36,687 nucleotides of DNA, from assembly GCA_934647165.1 (NCBI GenBank), contig CAKUFA010000021.1:1-36687 (forward strand). The letters run 5' to 3'. The notes under the pieces were generated by a model. The model was not told where the DNA came from. It saw only the letters and a program-made list of their open reading frames with translations, and did not search any database. Origin of the DNA: an uncultured Clostridia bacterium (lineage in GTDB: Bacteria; Bacillota; Clostridia; Christensenellales; Aristaeellaceae). This document shows positions 16,242-25,403 of the stretch, one piece after another. Positions within the stretch are counted from its first letter, which is position 1, and every line of letters begins with the position of its first letter. The position numbers and the translations under genes are program-made.

Positions 16242-18536
16242 ATGTCCATCCGGCGGATCGTGCTTGTCTTCAAAACACACTTTGATATTGGCTTTACCAG
16301 GCTTTCCGAGGAAATTCTGGATTATTACGCCACGGATATGCTGGATCGGGTCGCCGCTACCTGTGATGCAACAGCAGAGCTCGGGCCCATGCGCTATGTA
16401 TGGACCATGCCTGCCTGGCCCCTTAAAGAGATGCGCAGGCGCTGCACCCCGGAGCGCCGCGCAAAGCTGGACGATCTTGTTGCCCGCGGACAGGTGGCGT
16501 GGCACGCACTCCCCTTCACCTCGCACTATGACTTCTGCGGCATTGAGGATGCTATTTACGGTTTAGGCGTTGCGCGGGAGCTTTCCCGGTTTTATCAAAG
16601 ACCGATCAGCCGCGCCGCCAAAATGACCGATGTGCCCGGGCATGGACGCTTCCTGCCCGAAATGCTTGCCAGCGGCGGCGTGGAATACCTCCACCTGGGC
16701 TGCAACACCTTCGCCAAGCCCGTGGATGTTCCACCCATCTTCTGGTGGGAAGCGCCCTCCGGCAAGCGGGTGCTGACCATGTATAACAGCGGCTACGGCA
16801 CATCGCTGCTGCCGCCGCAGGACTGGCCGCTGGATACATGGATTGCCCTGCTGAACACCCAGGATAACAGCGGCCCGCAAAGTGCCCAGATTGTTTTGGA
16901 CTATTATGCCAAGCTTCGTTCCGCCTTCCCGGATGCCGAAATCAGCTGCGGTTCCTTGGATGATGCATGGAATGCCCTTCGGCAGGAAGATCTTTCCGCG
17001 CTGCCCATTGTGCGGAAAGACCTGGCTGACACCTGGATTCACGGTGCGGCCAGCTACCCTGCGGAATCCGCGCAAGTGCGCCGTGACCGCCGTCGTTTGC
17101 TGCGCATCGGCCTTGCGCTGGCACAAACGCAGGATGAAGCGTTGCGGACACTTGTCGCCCGGGAAATGGATTGCGCCTATACGCAGCTGATGTGCTACAG
17201 TGAGCACACCTGGGGGCTGGATGTGAAAACCTGGTTGGGCCCCATCCCGGACTACGAAGCCTTTGATACCCTTCGCACCCAACCCGCCTATCGCCGCATG
17301 GAGGATTCCTGGCAAGAGCAGCGTGCCCATGCAGTCACTGCCACAGCCTGCTGTGACCGTGCCGAGCAGCTGCTGGGTCTCAAGGCATTGCCTGCTTTGC
17401 CCGCAGTACCGAAGCAGCCTGTGCATAGTGAGCTATGCAGCCTGTTTTCGCCGCGCTACCGACTGGACTACAATGCCGCCACAGGCGATATTCTCTGCCT
17501 GTATGATCGGGTACTGAACGCGCCGCTGCTCCAAAGCACTGAGGAAGCAGGCGTATTCGCCTATCGCTACGATCGCTACGGCATTGATGAGATGACGGAA
17601 TACCTGCGCGCTTATGCATATCGCTTCTCCGATTGGGGGTTGGCGGACAACGGACGGTTGGAGTATCCGGAGTGCAGCCATGCAACACGTCATCCGCAGT
17701 TTGTCCGCTGCGAGGCCGGGGAGGGGCAAGTCACCTTCTATTACCAAGCCGCCCTGGGAGACCGTTTCGGCGATGCAGCACAATTGTCTTTGACAGTGAC
17801 GCTGCCGCAAACAGCGGATGGCACCGTGCAGGTAACGCTCAAATTGAAGGGAAAGCGTGCAACGCCCTATGTGGAAAGCGGCGTGCTGTCCTTCCCTGTT
17901 GCCGGAAAAGCGCAGGCCATTTACATCAACAAAACCGGTCAGGTGCTGCGGCCTGAAACAGAAATTGCCGCCAACGCCAACCATGTCTTCTATGCGCTGG
18001 AGGACGTTGCCGCCATTCAAACCGATGCCTGCATCGTGAGTGTAATACCCAAAGACACGCCCCTTGTCAGCCTTGGCGAAAACGGCGTCTATGGCTTCCG
18101 GCGCAGCTATGAAGCGCACGTGCCGGAACTGCGCTGCTGCCTGTTCAACAACATGTGGGGCACGAACTTTCCCCAATGGATTGAGGGCGACTTTACCTTC
18201 ACCTTTGATGTATTTGCCCTGCCTGTAACGGAAGCTTCCCGCCTGTATGCGGAAGCTGAACGGCACGCGGACACGGAAGCAGGTATTGCCGGACCTTTCC
18301 GCACAGATGAACCCCTTCGCATCTGCGGCGCCGAGCCTTGCGGCACCGGCACACTGCTGCATGTGCAAAACCTGTCCGGCGAGCCCTGCACGGCCGCACT
18401 TTCCGCTGAAGACAGCTGGCAGCTGTTCTCCTCCGACCTCTATGGGCTGGTACAATCACAGGAGAATCAAGCAGGGAAACCCGTGCATTATGCACCCTAC
18501 GCCTTGCAAAGCTTTCTGGCCATGCGGAAGGGATAA
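16242..18536 (+). CDS. DUF5054 protein, GH38-like N-terminal domain
   Basis: A 764-residue cytosolic protein starting at 16242 after GAGGAGG, six bases after the previous stop. The N-terminus (VFKTHFDIGFTRLS) has the His-x-Asp pattern at 13-15 seen in GH38 alpha-mannosidases. MTDVPGHGR has Asp130 where GH38 enzymes carry the nucleophile next to a GH motif, and SEHTWG has His322 in the position of another zinc ligand. The C-terminal half (~400-764) looks like the beta-sandwich region that follows in such enzymes. I take it as a metal-dependent glycosidase of unknown linkage. Mannoside cleavage is only a guess from fold similarity. It is the last gene of the set 1 operon. Confidence 0.75.
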   Translation: MSIRRIVLVFKTHFDIGFTRLSEEILDYYATDMLDRVAATCDATAELGPMRYVWTMPAWPLKEMRRRCTPERRAKLDDLVARGQVAWHALPFTSHYDFCGIEDAIYGLGVARELSRFYQRPISRAAKMTDVPGHGRFLPEMLASGGVEYLHLGCNTFAKPVDVPPIFWWEAPSGKRVLTMYNSGYGTSLLPPQDWPLDTWIALLNTQDNSGPQSAQIVLDYYAKLRSAFPDAEISCGSLDDAWNALRQEDLSALPIVRKDLADTWIHGAASYPAESAQVRRDRRRLLRIGLALAQTQDEALRTLVAREMDCAYTQLMCYSEHTWGLDVKTWLGPIPDYEAFDTLRTQPAYRRMEDSWQEQRAHAVTATACCDRAEQLLGLKALPALPAVPKQPVHSELCSLFSPRYRLDYNAATGDILCLYDRVLNAPLLQSTEEAGVFAYRYDRYGIDEMTEYLRAYAYRFSDWGLADNGRLEYPECSHATRHPQFVRCEAGEGQVTFYYQAALGDRFGDAAQLSLTVTLPQTADGTVQVTLKLKGKRATPYVESGVLSFPVAGKAQAIYINKTGQVLRPETEIAANANHVFYALEDVAAIQTDACIVSVIPKDTPLVSLGENGVYGFRRSYEAHVPELRCCLFNNMWGTNFPQWIEGDFTFTFDVFALPVTEASRLYAEAERHADTEAGIAGPFRTDEPLRICGAEPCGTGTLLHVQNLSGEPCTAALSAEDSWQLFSSDLYGLVQSQENQAGKPVHYAPYALQSFLAMRKG

Positions 18537-18657
18537 CGGCAGCATCCGTTGCTCAGCGGCAGAGTTCCGCATTCCACGGCCATCTGTGCAAACCGTTTTA
18601 CATTCGCCTTGCCCCTTATGCAGAAGAAGTCTTGCAGTCCGTCCTTACAGCAAAAGC

Positions 18658-18697
18658 ACCGGGAGAATTGCCGTGTTCGGCAGTCCTTCCGGTTTTT
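18658..18697 (+). terminator. Probable terminator of the set 1 operon
   Basis: ACCGGGA (18658-18664) pairs with TTCCGGT (18687-18693), enclosing an inner TGCCG/CGGCA hairpin (18669-18682), and is followed by T4. The interrupted stem makes it a moderate-strength call. Confidence 0.55.
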
Positions 18698-18723
18698 CGT
18701 TGTCCTTCTCCGGTTCAATGGCT

Positions 18724-18758
18724 AAAAAGATGCCCCGCCGAATTTCTTCGACGAGGCA
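18724..18758 (-). terminator. Terminator of the minus-strand DUF5107-TPR gene
   Basis: On the minus strand a 12-bp stem with several G-U pairs (18758-18747 with 18742-18731) closes a GAAA tetraloop and is followed by TCTTTTT. It lies just beyond the gene's stop codon. Confidence 0.85.
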
Positions 18759-18785
18759 GTGAGCAAAACTTTCCATGGTTTCAGC

Positions 18786-21700
18786 TTATGCTTCCAGTAC
18801 CCCCAGCTTTTCCAGGAAGCACAGCTTCAAGTTCCAGGGATCAATCTCCTTCAGCGCCTGCAAGGCCGCCCGGCTTTCCTTTTCCTCGCCAAGGCCTTTG
18901 TGCCCAAGTGCCAGCAGCAAGTTTGCTTCCGCAAGGTGCAAAGGCTTCACGTCCAGCTCAAAGGGCAGCGGAGAGGGCATGCCCACGCCAAAGTAGCCGT
19001 AAAGGTGTGCGTTCTTCTTTTGTTCCGCACCGGTTTCCACCATGCTGCGGAAAATGGCCTCGGCCTTGTCCGCTTCACCCAGCTTTTGCAGGGACAGCGC
19101 TGCAAAATAGGAAACCTCTGTTACCTGATTAGGCTGATTCGCAGCCTTTTCCCAGGCCTCGCGCGCTTCTTCCATTTTTTCCTGCGCTTCCAGCAGCAGA
19201 CCGGTATAATAGTAGATGTTCGCTTCCTGCGCGCTGTAGTGGCGCCCCTCGCCGTAGTTTTGCGGGTAGACAAGCGCCGTTTCAAACCATCGCATAGCCT
19301 CATCCGGGTTGCCGTTCAGCTGATCCTGACGGCCCCACATGGTGTACAGCCAGCCATGCATGCGGGTCAGCTTGCCCTCGCCGCCCTCGTAAATGTTGAA
19401 TCGCTTGGACAGCAGCAGCTCCCTTGCTTTTTCAAAACGGCCTTCCTGCATGTACAGCACAATCATGTCCAGGAAGCAGTCATCCCGCTGACGTGCAAGC
19501 GCTGCATGCGCTTCCAGGAAAGCAAGCCGATCCTTGACAGGCATGTTGATGTTCTTGTAAAGCTGCAGCAGCTCATAGACGATGCGAGCATCATCCGGCG
19601 CCAGGCAGAGCGCCTTTTCCAGGCAGGCGCGGGCTTCCTCTTTTTCACCAAAGTGATCGTACAGCGCCTGTGCCAGGTTGCGCCAGGTGAAAGCATAGCC
19701 AGGGTTCAGGCGGGCGCTTTCCTCCCACGCGGTACGGGCGGCGGCAAAGTTCATGCGGTCATAGTACAAGCAGCCCAGGAGATATTGCGCCTGCCATGCC
19801 TGGGGATAGTGCGCCAGCACGGCAATATCCTCCAAGCGGTTGGGAAAGCACAGCTTCATCTCCGCCGCTTCAGGCGCACAGCCGGTCACATAGGCTTCGT
19901 AATAGGCTGCAAGCTGGTTCGGGCACACACAGGTTTTCAGCACGCTGGCAGCCTCCGTGTTCAGACCCGCGCGCATAAAGTCCAGCGCCGCGTCAATCAC
20001 GTTCTGGGGCCGGTTGCGAATAAAGCTTTCCACCTCGCGCCCCTTCAGCAGCCACAGGGCATAGCGGGCGTAGGTATCCTGGGGCGAGATCGCCAGCACC
20101 TGATGCAGTTCCGTCTCATCATGGGTCAGATAAGCCCGCAGGGTGTGCGCCGCCAGATGGTGGGCGTTCGTCACCAGCGCTTCGGTCAGGTGATCCACCG
20201 CCAGCGCGCGGTCGCCCCGCGCACAGTCAATGCAGGCCATTTCATACAGGCAGGCGCTGCGCCAGCCGAACTGCCACGATGCGTCCGCGAACAACTGGTA
20301 AGCCGCGTCCAGATTGCCGCACAGCCGCTCCAGCCGTGCCTTCTGATAAATGGCCTCCGGGTCAATGGGGTTGTCATTGCGCATCTTCAGCCGTGCAATG
20401 GCGCGATCCAGATAGGTGCGTGCGGCAGCAAAGTCGCCCTTTTCCAGCATGGAGCGACCCATGGCAAGGTTGCAGCGCAAGTCCTTGGGATCCCGCCGCA
20501 GGGCTTCCAGATAATAATCCTCCGGAACATAGGTGTGGTGCTTATACTGCTCCAGATGTGCGCCGTGGAGATACAGCTCCTCCAGGCTGTCAATGTCCTT
20601 GGGTTCCGGGGGAATGGTGCGGGCCTTCGGTTCCTGCTTGCTGCCCTTGGGCGTAGGCTGATAAGCCACCAGCAGTTTGTCCATCCTGTCACGCAGTTCT
20701 ACGCGAATTTCGCTGTCATCCATATCGACAGGCGCCACGCAGCGCTTGATTACAGGATGATCGGGATCAATGCTCACCTGCTCCATCATCAGCACCTGAT
20801 CGCCTGCGCGAACGGTCAGGACAGCATTCTCCTGACGGGAAGTGGCAATGCAGCCCACCGTCAGGGTATCATCCTTCCGTTTGAAGGAAAGCGCCGCTTT
20901 GCGGGTAGCGTTCGCCGTGGGGCCGATACCCCGGGTGGGATACCATACCTGTGTAAAGGTCTTGGTTTCCCCGGGCATGATGTAGGTAAAATCCGGCTGG
21001 TTATCCGTGAACACACCTGTCATCAGTTCAATGTAGCGGTCGCCGTTGTCCGTCAGATTGGCGCACCAGGCGCGGCCAAAATCACCGTCGCCCCAGGTCC
21101 ACATTTTCTTGCCTACGGAATAGTGATGATCCGCCACCGTGACAGTGCCCGCATCCGCCGCAAAGTCATACCCGCCCAGGAAATCCATATCACTCTGCCC
21201 ACGCATAATCATCACGGAGGTTGGCAGCTTGATGTTAGAAAACCAGGTTGCATCCGTTCCCTTGCCATAATCGAAGGGGCGAGCTGTGTGGAAGACGCCT
21301 TTCATCACAGGGAAGGAAATCACGGCGCGGCGGTCATGGTCGTTGCCCCATTCCACATCCGGCGGAAAGGTTGCCTTGTAATCCTTGTGAACGCGAACAG
21401 CCAGGTTGTTCCACCACATAAAGGGCAGGGGCGTGTCCGTCGGGTTGTACACAACAGCCTTGGCTTCCACCACCGAGGAGCCCGGATATACCGTAATCCC
21501 CACAGCGGCACGCATGCGGTGGAAGGGTTCTGCTTCACCCATCCAGCAGGTCTTCGAGCCGTCGGCATTTTCCTGTAAGGTGGCTTCCGTAGGCATAAAG
21601 GTCGTGGGGCGGTGATGCTGCGGCCAGTTGAACTCCACGCCGCCGGACACCCACGGTCCTGCCAAGCCGACCATGGCGGGCTTGATGCACACGTTCTTAT

Positions 21701-21977
21701 AAATAAACTCATAGCCGTTGCTCTTCTGCACCGCGCCGTGAATTTTGCCGCCCAGCTCCGGCAGCAGCTCCACCTCGATGTATTCGTTGGACAGGGTAAT
21801 CATATCGTAGGGCTTTTCGACCGGCTCATTGCTCAGCCGATCAGTGTAAGGGATAGGATAAACCCGCCCTGTTGCGCCCTGATAGGCTTTCTTTTCCAGG
21901 AAAAAGGGCAGTTCGTTGGGAGCGGCAGGTTCATAAGTGGGCAGCAGCCGTTGTTCCCGTTTCATTTCCACAGCCAT
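18786..21977 (-). CDS. DUF5107 domain plus tetratricopeptide-repeat protein (paralogue 1)
   Basis: A 1063-residue protein without signal peptide; the start at 21977 follows AAGGAGAG. Residues ~40-340 are a DUF5107 domain, a beta-sandwich related in look to galactose-mutarotase-like carbohydrate-binding folds: SNEYIEVELLPELGGKIHGA (64-83), then SGGVEFNWPQHHRPTTFMPT (111-130). From ~460 to the end the protein is helical repeat of TPR type (for example GCLYYDRMNFAAARTAWEESARLNPGYAF). It is clearly homologous to the plus-strand protein at 32600-35776. DUF5107-TPR proteins occur in glycan-use loci and are suspected carbohydrate-active enzymes, but I know of no firm activity for this one. Convergent with the set 1 operon and divergent from the AraC regulator. 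Confidence 0.88.
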   Translation of the reverse strand: MAVEMKREQRLLPTYEPAAPNELPFFLEKKAYQGATGRVYPIPYTDRLSNEPVEKPYDMITLSNEYIEVELLPELGGKIHGAVQKSNGYEFIYKNVCIKPAMVGLAGPWVSGGVEFNWPQHHRPTTFMPTEATLQENADGSKTCWMGEAEPFHRMRAAVGITVYPGSSVVEAKAVVYNPTDTPLPFMWWNNLAVRVHKDYKATFPPDVEWGNDHDRRAVISFPVMKGVFHTARPFDYGKGTDATWFSNIKLPTSVMIMRGQSDMDFLGGYDFAADAGTVTVADHHYSVGKKMWTWGDGDFGRAWCANLTDNGDRYIELMTGVFTDNQPDFTYIMPGETKTFTQVWYPTRGIGPTANATRKAALSFKRKDDTLTVGCIATSRQENAVLTVRAGDQVLMMEQVSIDPDHPVIKRCVAPVDMDDSEIRVELRDRMDKLLVAYQPTPKGSKQEPKARTIPPEPKDIDSLEELYLHGAHLEQYKHHTYVPEDYYLEALRRDPKDLRCNLAMGRSMLEKGDFAAARTYLDRAIARLKMRNDNPIDPEAIYQKARLERLCGNLDAAYQLFADASWQFGWRSACLYEMACIDCARGDRALAVDHLTEALVTNAHHLAAHTLRAYLTHDETELHQVLAISPQDTYARYALWLLKGREVESFIRNRPQNVIDAALDFMRAGLNTEAASVLKTCVCPNQLAAYYEAYVTGCAPEAAEMKLCFPNRLEDIAVLAHYPQAWQAQYLLGCLYYDRMNFAAARTAWEESARLNPGYAFTWRNLAQALYDHFGEKEEARACLEKALCLAPDDARIVYELLQLYKNINMPVKDRLAFLEAHAALARQRDDCFLDMIVLYMQEGRFEKARELLLSKRFNIYEGGEGKLTRMHGWLYTMWGRQDQLNGNPDEAMRWFETALVYPQNYGEGRHYSAQEANIYYYTGLLLEAQEKMEEAREAWEKAANQPNQVTEVSYFAALSLQKLGEADKAEAIFRSMVETGAEQKKNAHLYGYFGVGMPSPLPFELDVKPLHLAEANLLLALGHKGLGEEKESRAALQALKEIDPWNLKLCFLEKLGVLEA

Positions 21978-22116
21978 GGTTCATGCTCTCCTTTGCATCA
22001 GCCGCTGCCGCAAGGGCAGCGCCGTTTTTCATTTCGCTTGCTTTTACCATAGCACAGCAGGCCTGGCTCCGCCATAGCATCCACGGTATCCTTGGACAAA
22101 ACGACCCACAAAATGC

Positions 22117-22145
22117 TTGCACTCTGTCGCCATTTTGTATATACT
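22117..22145 (+). promoter_or_regulatory. Promoter of the AraC-type regulator
   Basis: TTGCAC (22117-22122), 17 bp, TATACT (22140-22145), about 25 bases before the ATG. It lies in the 193-bp divergent region shared with the DUF5107-TPR gene, for which I could not identify a clear promoter. Confidence 0.8.
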
Positions 22146-22170
22146 GGACACATGAAAGGGAGGAAAATGC

Positions 22171-22968
22171 ATGGAAAGTTTCACCCTCAGCGGCATTGTG
22201 CTGGCTCACCACTTTATCGCGCCTCCGGGCTGGGTCAGCGATGAATATGCCTTTGCGCGGCAGCATCACGGCATTGTGTATGTGCTTAGCGGTTCGGCGG
22301 AGTATCGAATGGGCAGTGGTGAAACGCTGTTGATGCGGGCCGGAGACTGCCTGTATGTCCCGCGTGGCACGGTGTACGTCACCCGGTGCAGCGGTGCGGA
22401 AGACTTTGTACACATGACCGTAAACTTTGATATGTTGGGAACCGGCCAGCTCTTTCCCGCGCCCACACGGCTGCGTTTTCATACCTCCACCCGCTTTGAG
22501 CAGCTGTTCTCCACGCTGGTGCGGCACTGGACAACCCGGCACCCTTACTACCGTGAGCGGTGCATGGGGCTGTTGTACGAAATGGTCTATCTGCTGCTGC
22601 GGGAAGCAAGCGCCATGCCGCGTCCTTATTTGGAAAAGCTTCAGCCTGCCCGCGCCTATCTGGACGCGCATTTTTGCGAGGACTTTCTGCTGGAGCAGCT
22701 TCCGGGCATGTGCGATCTGTCCGCAACCTATTTCCGGCGACTGTTTCGCCACGTCTTTCATGAAACGCCCGCGGAATACCGTACCCGGCTGCGCATGGCA
22801 AAGGCGTCCGATCTGCTGCTCAGCGGCGTATACACCATGGAGCAATGCAGCGCACTGTGCGGCTACAACGATCCGGCCTATTTCAGCCGGATGTTCCGCA
22901 AGGCCATGGGACAAAGCCCCTCGCAGTTTTTGAAAAGCCACAAGGAGGAGCGCCCCTCAGACGCCTGA
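22171..22968 (+). CDS. AraC-family transcriptional regulator with N-terminal cupin
   Basis: A 265-residue regulator; the ATG at 22171 follows AGGGAGGA. Residues ~10-95 look like the cupin sensor of AraC proteins (YVLSGSAEYRMGSGE, MRAGDCLYVPRGTVY). Residues ~165-260 hold the two helix-turn-helix units: LSATYFRRLFRHVFHETPAE, YRTRLRMAKASDLL, then CSALCGYNDPAYFSRMF and GQSPSQFLKSH. Likely sugar-responsive activator of the divergent DUF5107-TPR gene and/or the GH5-like gene just downstream. Confidence 0.9.
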   Translation: MESFTLSGIVLAHHFIAPPGWVSDEYAFARQHHGIVYVLSGSAEYRMGSGETLLMRAGDCLYVPRGTVYVTRCSGAEDFVHMTVNFDMLGTGQLFPAPTRLRFHTSTRFEQLFSTLVRHWTTRHPYYRERCMGLLYEMVYLLLREASAMPRPYLEKLQPARAYLDAHFCEDFLLEQLPGMCDLSATYFRRLFRHVFHETPAEYRTRLRMAKASDLLLSGVYTMEQCSALCGYNDPAYFSRMFRKAMGQSPSQFLKSHKEERPSDA

Positions 22969-23035
22969 TCAATCGGCAGAACAGACCCCTTTTTTGTGAT
23001 TCGGATGCAGATATTGCCCAGATGCTCCGATGTGA

Positions 23036-23065
23036 TTGACGAATCTCTCTGCATTCCTTTATAAT
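23036..23065 (+). promoter_or_regulatory. Promoter of the GH5-like gene
   Basis: TTGACG (23036-23041), 18 bp, TATAAT (23060-23065). Near-consensus; transcription should start around 23072, just before a perfect palindrome. Confidence 0.85.
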
Positions 23066-23085
23066 TTGGCCAAGTATTGGACACT

Positions 23086-23107
23086 TTGTACGCAATCATG
23101 CGTACAA
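23086..23107 (+). promoter_or_regulatory. Palindrome in the GH5 leader, candidate operator or RNA hairpin
   Basis: TTGTACGCA, a 4-bp spacer and TGCGTACAA: a perfect 9-bp inverted repeat located about 15-35 bases after the predicted transcription start and 30 bases before the ATG. The half-site TTGTACG resembles the half-site of AraR-type (GntR/LacI) operators, but spacing differs. As RNA it would fold to a 9-bp tetraloop hairpin. Either a roadblock operator or a leader hairpin is possible. Confidence 0.6.
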
Positions 23108-23132
23108 GGACTATCCAAAGGAGGCGTTTTTT

Positions 23133-24245
23133 ATGGGAGAAATTTGGAGCAAGGAACGGGCCTGGGCCTGGTATGACAATCACAACTGGCTGCGCGGCTG
23201 CAATTTCATGAGCAGTGACTGTGCCAACCGCATCGACCAGTGGCAGGAGGAAGGCTTTGAAGAGCGCCTGAAGACGGCAGACGAAGAGCTTGCACTGGCA
23301 GCTGAAACAGGCTTTAACACCATCCGTATTATTCTGGAATATTTTGTGTGGGAAAAGCAGCACGATGGCTTCATGGAGCGCTTTGACCGCTATCTGGAAA
23401 CCGCATGGAAGCATGGCATCTCCTGCATGGTGGTGCTGGGGAACGACTGCATGCAGCCCAAAGAATTCACCAAACCCATGACCCTGGGGCCGCAGCACTA
23501 CGACTGGGGCTATCACGGTGGACGGAAAAAGAGCCAGCACAGCCAGTTCCCCGGCATGGGCTATCACCTGCTGGATGAGCCGGAGTTGGCTCTGCGGCAC
23601 TATGAATGGGTGCGCGAGATTATCGAGACCCACAAAAATGATGAGCGTATCTGCATCTGGGATATTTACAATGAGGTCGGTAACGCCAAGCGCGATCAGG
23701 CCACGATGCCCCATTTGAAAAAGTTTTTTGAAATTGCCCGGGAGATCGACCCCATTCAACCCCTGACCTGCTGCGTGTGGCGGCTGCCCGCGGATCGTCA
23801 TCAACCCTTCAGCGAAGTTGAGCAATTTGCCCTGGCAAATTCCGACATTATCTCCTATCACAACTACGGCACCTATGAAAGCAACATCCAACAGATCAAA
23901 CGGCTGAAGGATACCTACGGCCGCCCCATCGTTAACACAGAATGGCTGGGCCGCTGCCTGCACAACACCGTGCAGGAGATGTTCCCGCTGTTCTATCTGG
24001 AAAAGATCGGCTGCTACAACTGGGGCTTTGTGGCAGGCAAATATCAGACCTATGAGCCGTGGGAAGGCCTTTGGCAGCGCTATGAGAAGGATCATAACGC
24101 AGATATTGACTTCACCAAGTGGTTCCATGACCTGTACCGGCCCAGTCATCACCCCTATGACCCGAAGGAGATCGAGATTATCCATCGCTACAGCCGCATG
24201 GCGGATGAGGACTTTGCAGCGGTGCAGGCGAAAAAAGAGAAATAA
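23133..24245 (+). CDS. GH5-like glycoside hydrolase (clan GH-A), cytosolic
   Basis: A 370-residue protein; the ATG at 23133 follows AAAGGAGG. No signal peptide. The (beta/alpha)8 pattern is recognisable: GFNTIRIILEYFVWE, ISCMVVLGND, then IWDIYNEVGN with the acid/base Glu at 181, and RPIVNTEWLGR with the nucleophile Glu at 270. These are the strand-4 and strand-7 glutamates of clan GH-A. The protein is closest in look to family 5/cellulase-like proteins. The substrate is unknown; being intracellular it should act on oligosaccharides brought in by one of the two importers. It has its own promoter, a palindromic leader and a terminator. Confidence 0.85.
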   Translation: MGEIWSKERAWAWYDNHNWLRGCNFMSSDCANRIDQWQEEGFEERLKTADEELALAAETGFNTIRIILEYFVWEKQHDGFMERFDRYLETAWKHGISCMVVLGNDCMQPKEFTKPMTLGPQHYDWGYHGGRKKSQHSQFPGMGYHLLDEPELALRHYEWVREIIETHKNDERICIWDIYNEVGNAKRDQATMPHLKKFFEIAREIDPIQPLTCCVWRLPADRHQPFSEVEQFALANSDIISYHNYGTYESNIQQIKRLKDTYGRPIVNTEWLGRCLHNTVQEMFPLFYLEKIGCYNWGFVAGKYQTYEPWEGLWQRYEKDHNADIDFTKWFHDLYRPSHHPYDPKEIEIIHRYSRMADEDFAAVQAKKEK

Positions 24246-24254
24246 GCAAACCGC

Positions 24255-24293
24255 AAAATGGAGCGCTGCCACATGCAAGCGGCGCTCCATTTT
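24255..24293 (+). terminator. Terminator of the GH5-like gene
   Basis: A 15-bp stem, 24255-24269 with 24279-24293, one G-U pair, ending in T4 on the plus strand and preceded by A4. It can therefore also stop minus-strand transcription. Confidence 0.85.
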
Positions 24294-24384
24294 CGTCTTG
24301 CTTCCATCCCCGGTTCAGGCTGAACGCACACCCCGAAATTTATCCGGTTACACCAGATTGGCGATGGCCTTGTTTGCAGCGCCA

Positions 24385-24393
24385 TGCTATAAT
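24385..24393 (+). promoter_or_regulatory. Extended -10 promoter of the epimerase-YesMN unit
   Basis: TGC followed by TATAAT (24388-24393), an extended -10 with no good -35. It lies about 50 bases before the epimerase start. Confidence 0.6.
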
Positions 24394-24442
24394 CTGCGCA
24401 GAGATCCACACGTTAAGAAACTGCATGAAGGGAGCGAGCCTT

Positions 24443-25378
24443 TTGCTGCATACTGTTCATTTATCCGCACACGGATACGAAGCTGATATCCTGCCAGAGC
24501 GCGGCGCAAACCTTGTGTCCCTGACGCGTCCGGCACTGGGGCTTTCCTCTGTGCGCACCCCTCAATCATCGGAGACGTTCACCACGGAGAATCCCTATTT
24601 GTGGGGCATTCCGATTCTGCTGCCGCCCAACCGCATTTCCGGCGCGCAGTTCACCTTTGAGGGCCGCACCTATCACTTCCCCATGAACGAGCCTGCCATC
24701 GGCAATTTCATTCATGGCGTGCTGCACGAAACGCCCGTCCCCTGCATCGAGCAAGCAGAGGATCACGCGGTGTTCCTGTTCCGAGCCACGGATGCCAAGC
24801 CTTACATGACCTTTCCCCATGCCTTCACGCTGCGCATTACCTTTGCGTTGGAGGCAGACGGGCTGCACCAGCGCATCACCGTGACGAATGATTCCCCGCT
24901 GGACATGCCCTTTGCGCTGGGCTTCCACACCACCTTCGCGCTGCCTTTTGTGCAGGACGGGCGCGTAGAGGATGTGCGATTGCACTTGGGCGTTGCGGAG
25001 GAGATTGTGCGCAACATGGATACCTTTTTGCCCACAGGCGAAGTGCTTGCAGACTCTCCCCTGCGCCAGGCACTGCTGAAGGGAGAGCTTCAGCCCTGCG
25101 CACATACCATCAGCCGTCACTTTGCCATGGACGCCAGCCGAGAGATGTATCTGACCGATGCCGTGCGCGGGGTGCAGCTGATCTATCGCGCCATGCCGCC
25201 TTATGCCTATTGGATGCTGTACAATGGCGGCAGCCGGGATTTTCTGTGTGTGGAACCGCAAACCTGGGTCAACAACTGCCCCAATGCTCCCTTTGACCGG
25301 GAAAAGACGGGGTTTCAGTTCCTTGCCCCCTGCGAGAGCCGCACCTATGAAACGCAGCTTACGCTGACTGCCTGCTGA
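24443..25378 (+). CDS. Aldose 1-epimerase (mutarotase) family protein
   Basis: About 311 residues from a TTG at 24443, chosen because AAGGGAG (24428-24434) sits eight bases upstream; the nearest in-frame ATG (24425) overlaps this site and has none of its own. Recognisable family residues are FIHGVLHE (His ~91), LGFHTTF (catalytic His ~162) and CVEPQT (catalytic Glu ~271). Such enzymes interconvert alpha and beta anomers of free sugars, feeding catabolism of sugars released by the local glycosidases. Cytosolic. It is followed after 25 bp by the sensor-kinase gene and probably co-transcribed with it. Confidence 0.9.
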   Translation: MLHTVHLSAHGYEADILPERGANLVSLTRPALGLSSVRTPQSSETFTTENPYLWGIPILLPPNRISGAQFTFEGRTYHFPMNEPAIGNFIHGVLHETPVPCIEQAEDHAVFLFRATDAKPYMTFPHAFTLRITFALEADGLHQRITVTNDSPLDMPFALGFHTTFALPFVQDGRVEDVRLHLGVAEEIVRNMDTFLPTGEVLADSPLRQALLKGELQPCAHTISRHFAMDASREMYLTDAVRGVQLIYRAMPPYAYWMLYNGGSRDFLCVEPQTWVNNCPNAPFDREKTGFQFLAPCESRTYETQLTLTAC

Positions 25379-25403
25379 TACACCTGTGAAAGGAGCGCCC
25401 CGC

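Noticed and set aside
18759..21578. 939-codon plus-strand frame opposite DUF5107-TPR paralogue 1
   Set aside because: Shadow of codon bias on the real strand; no family motif.
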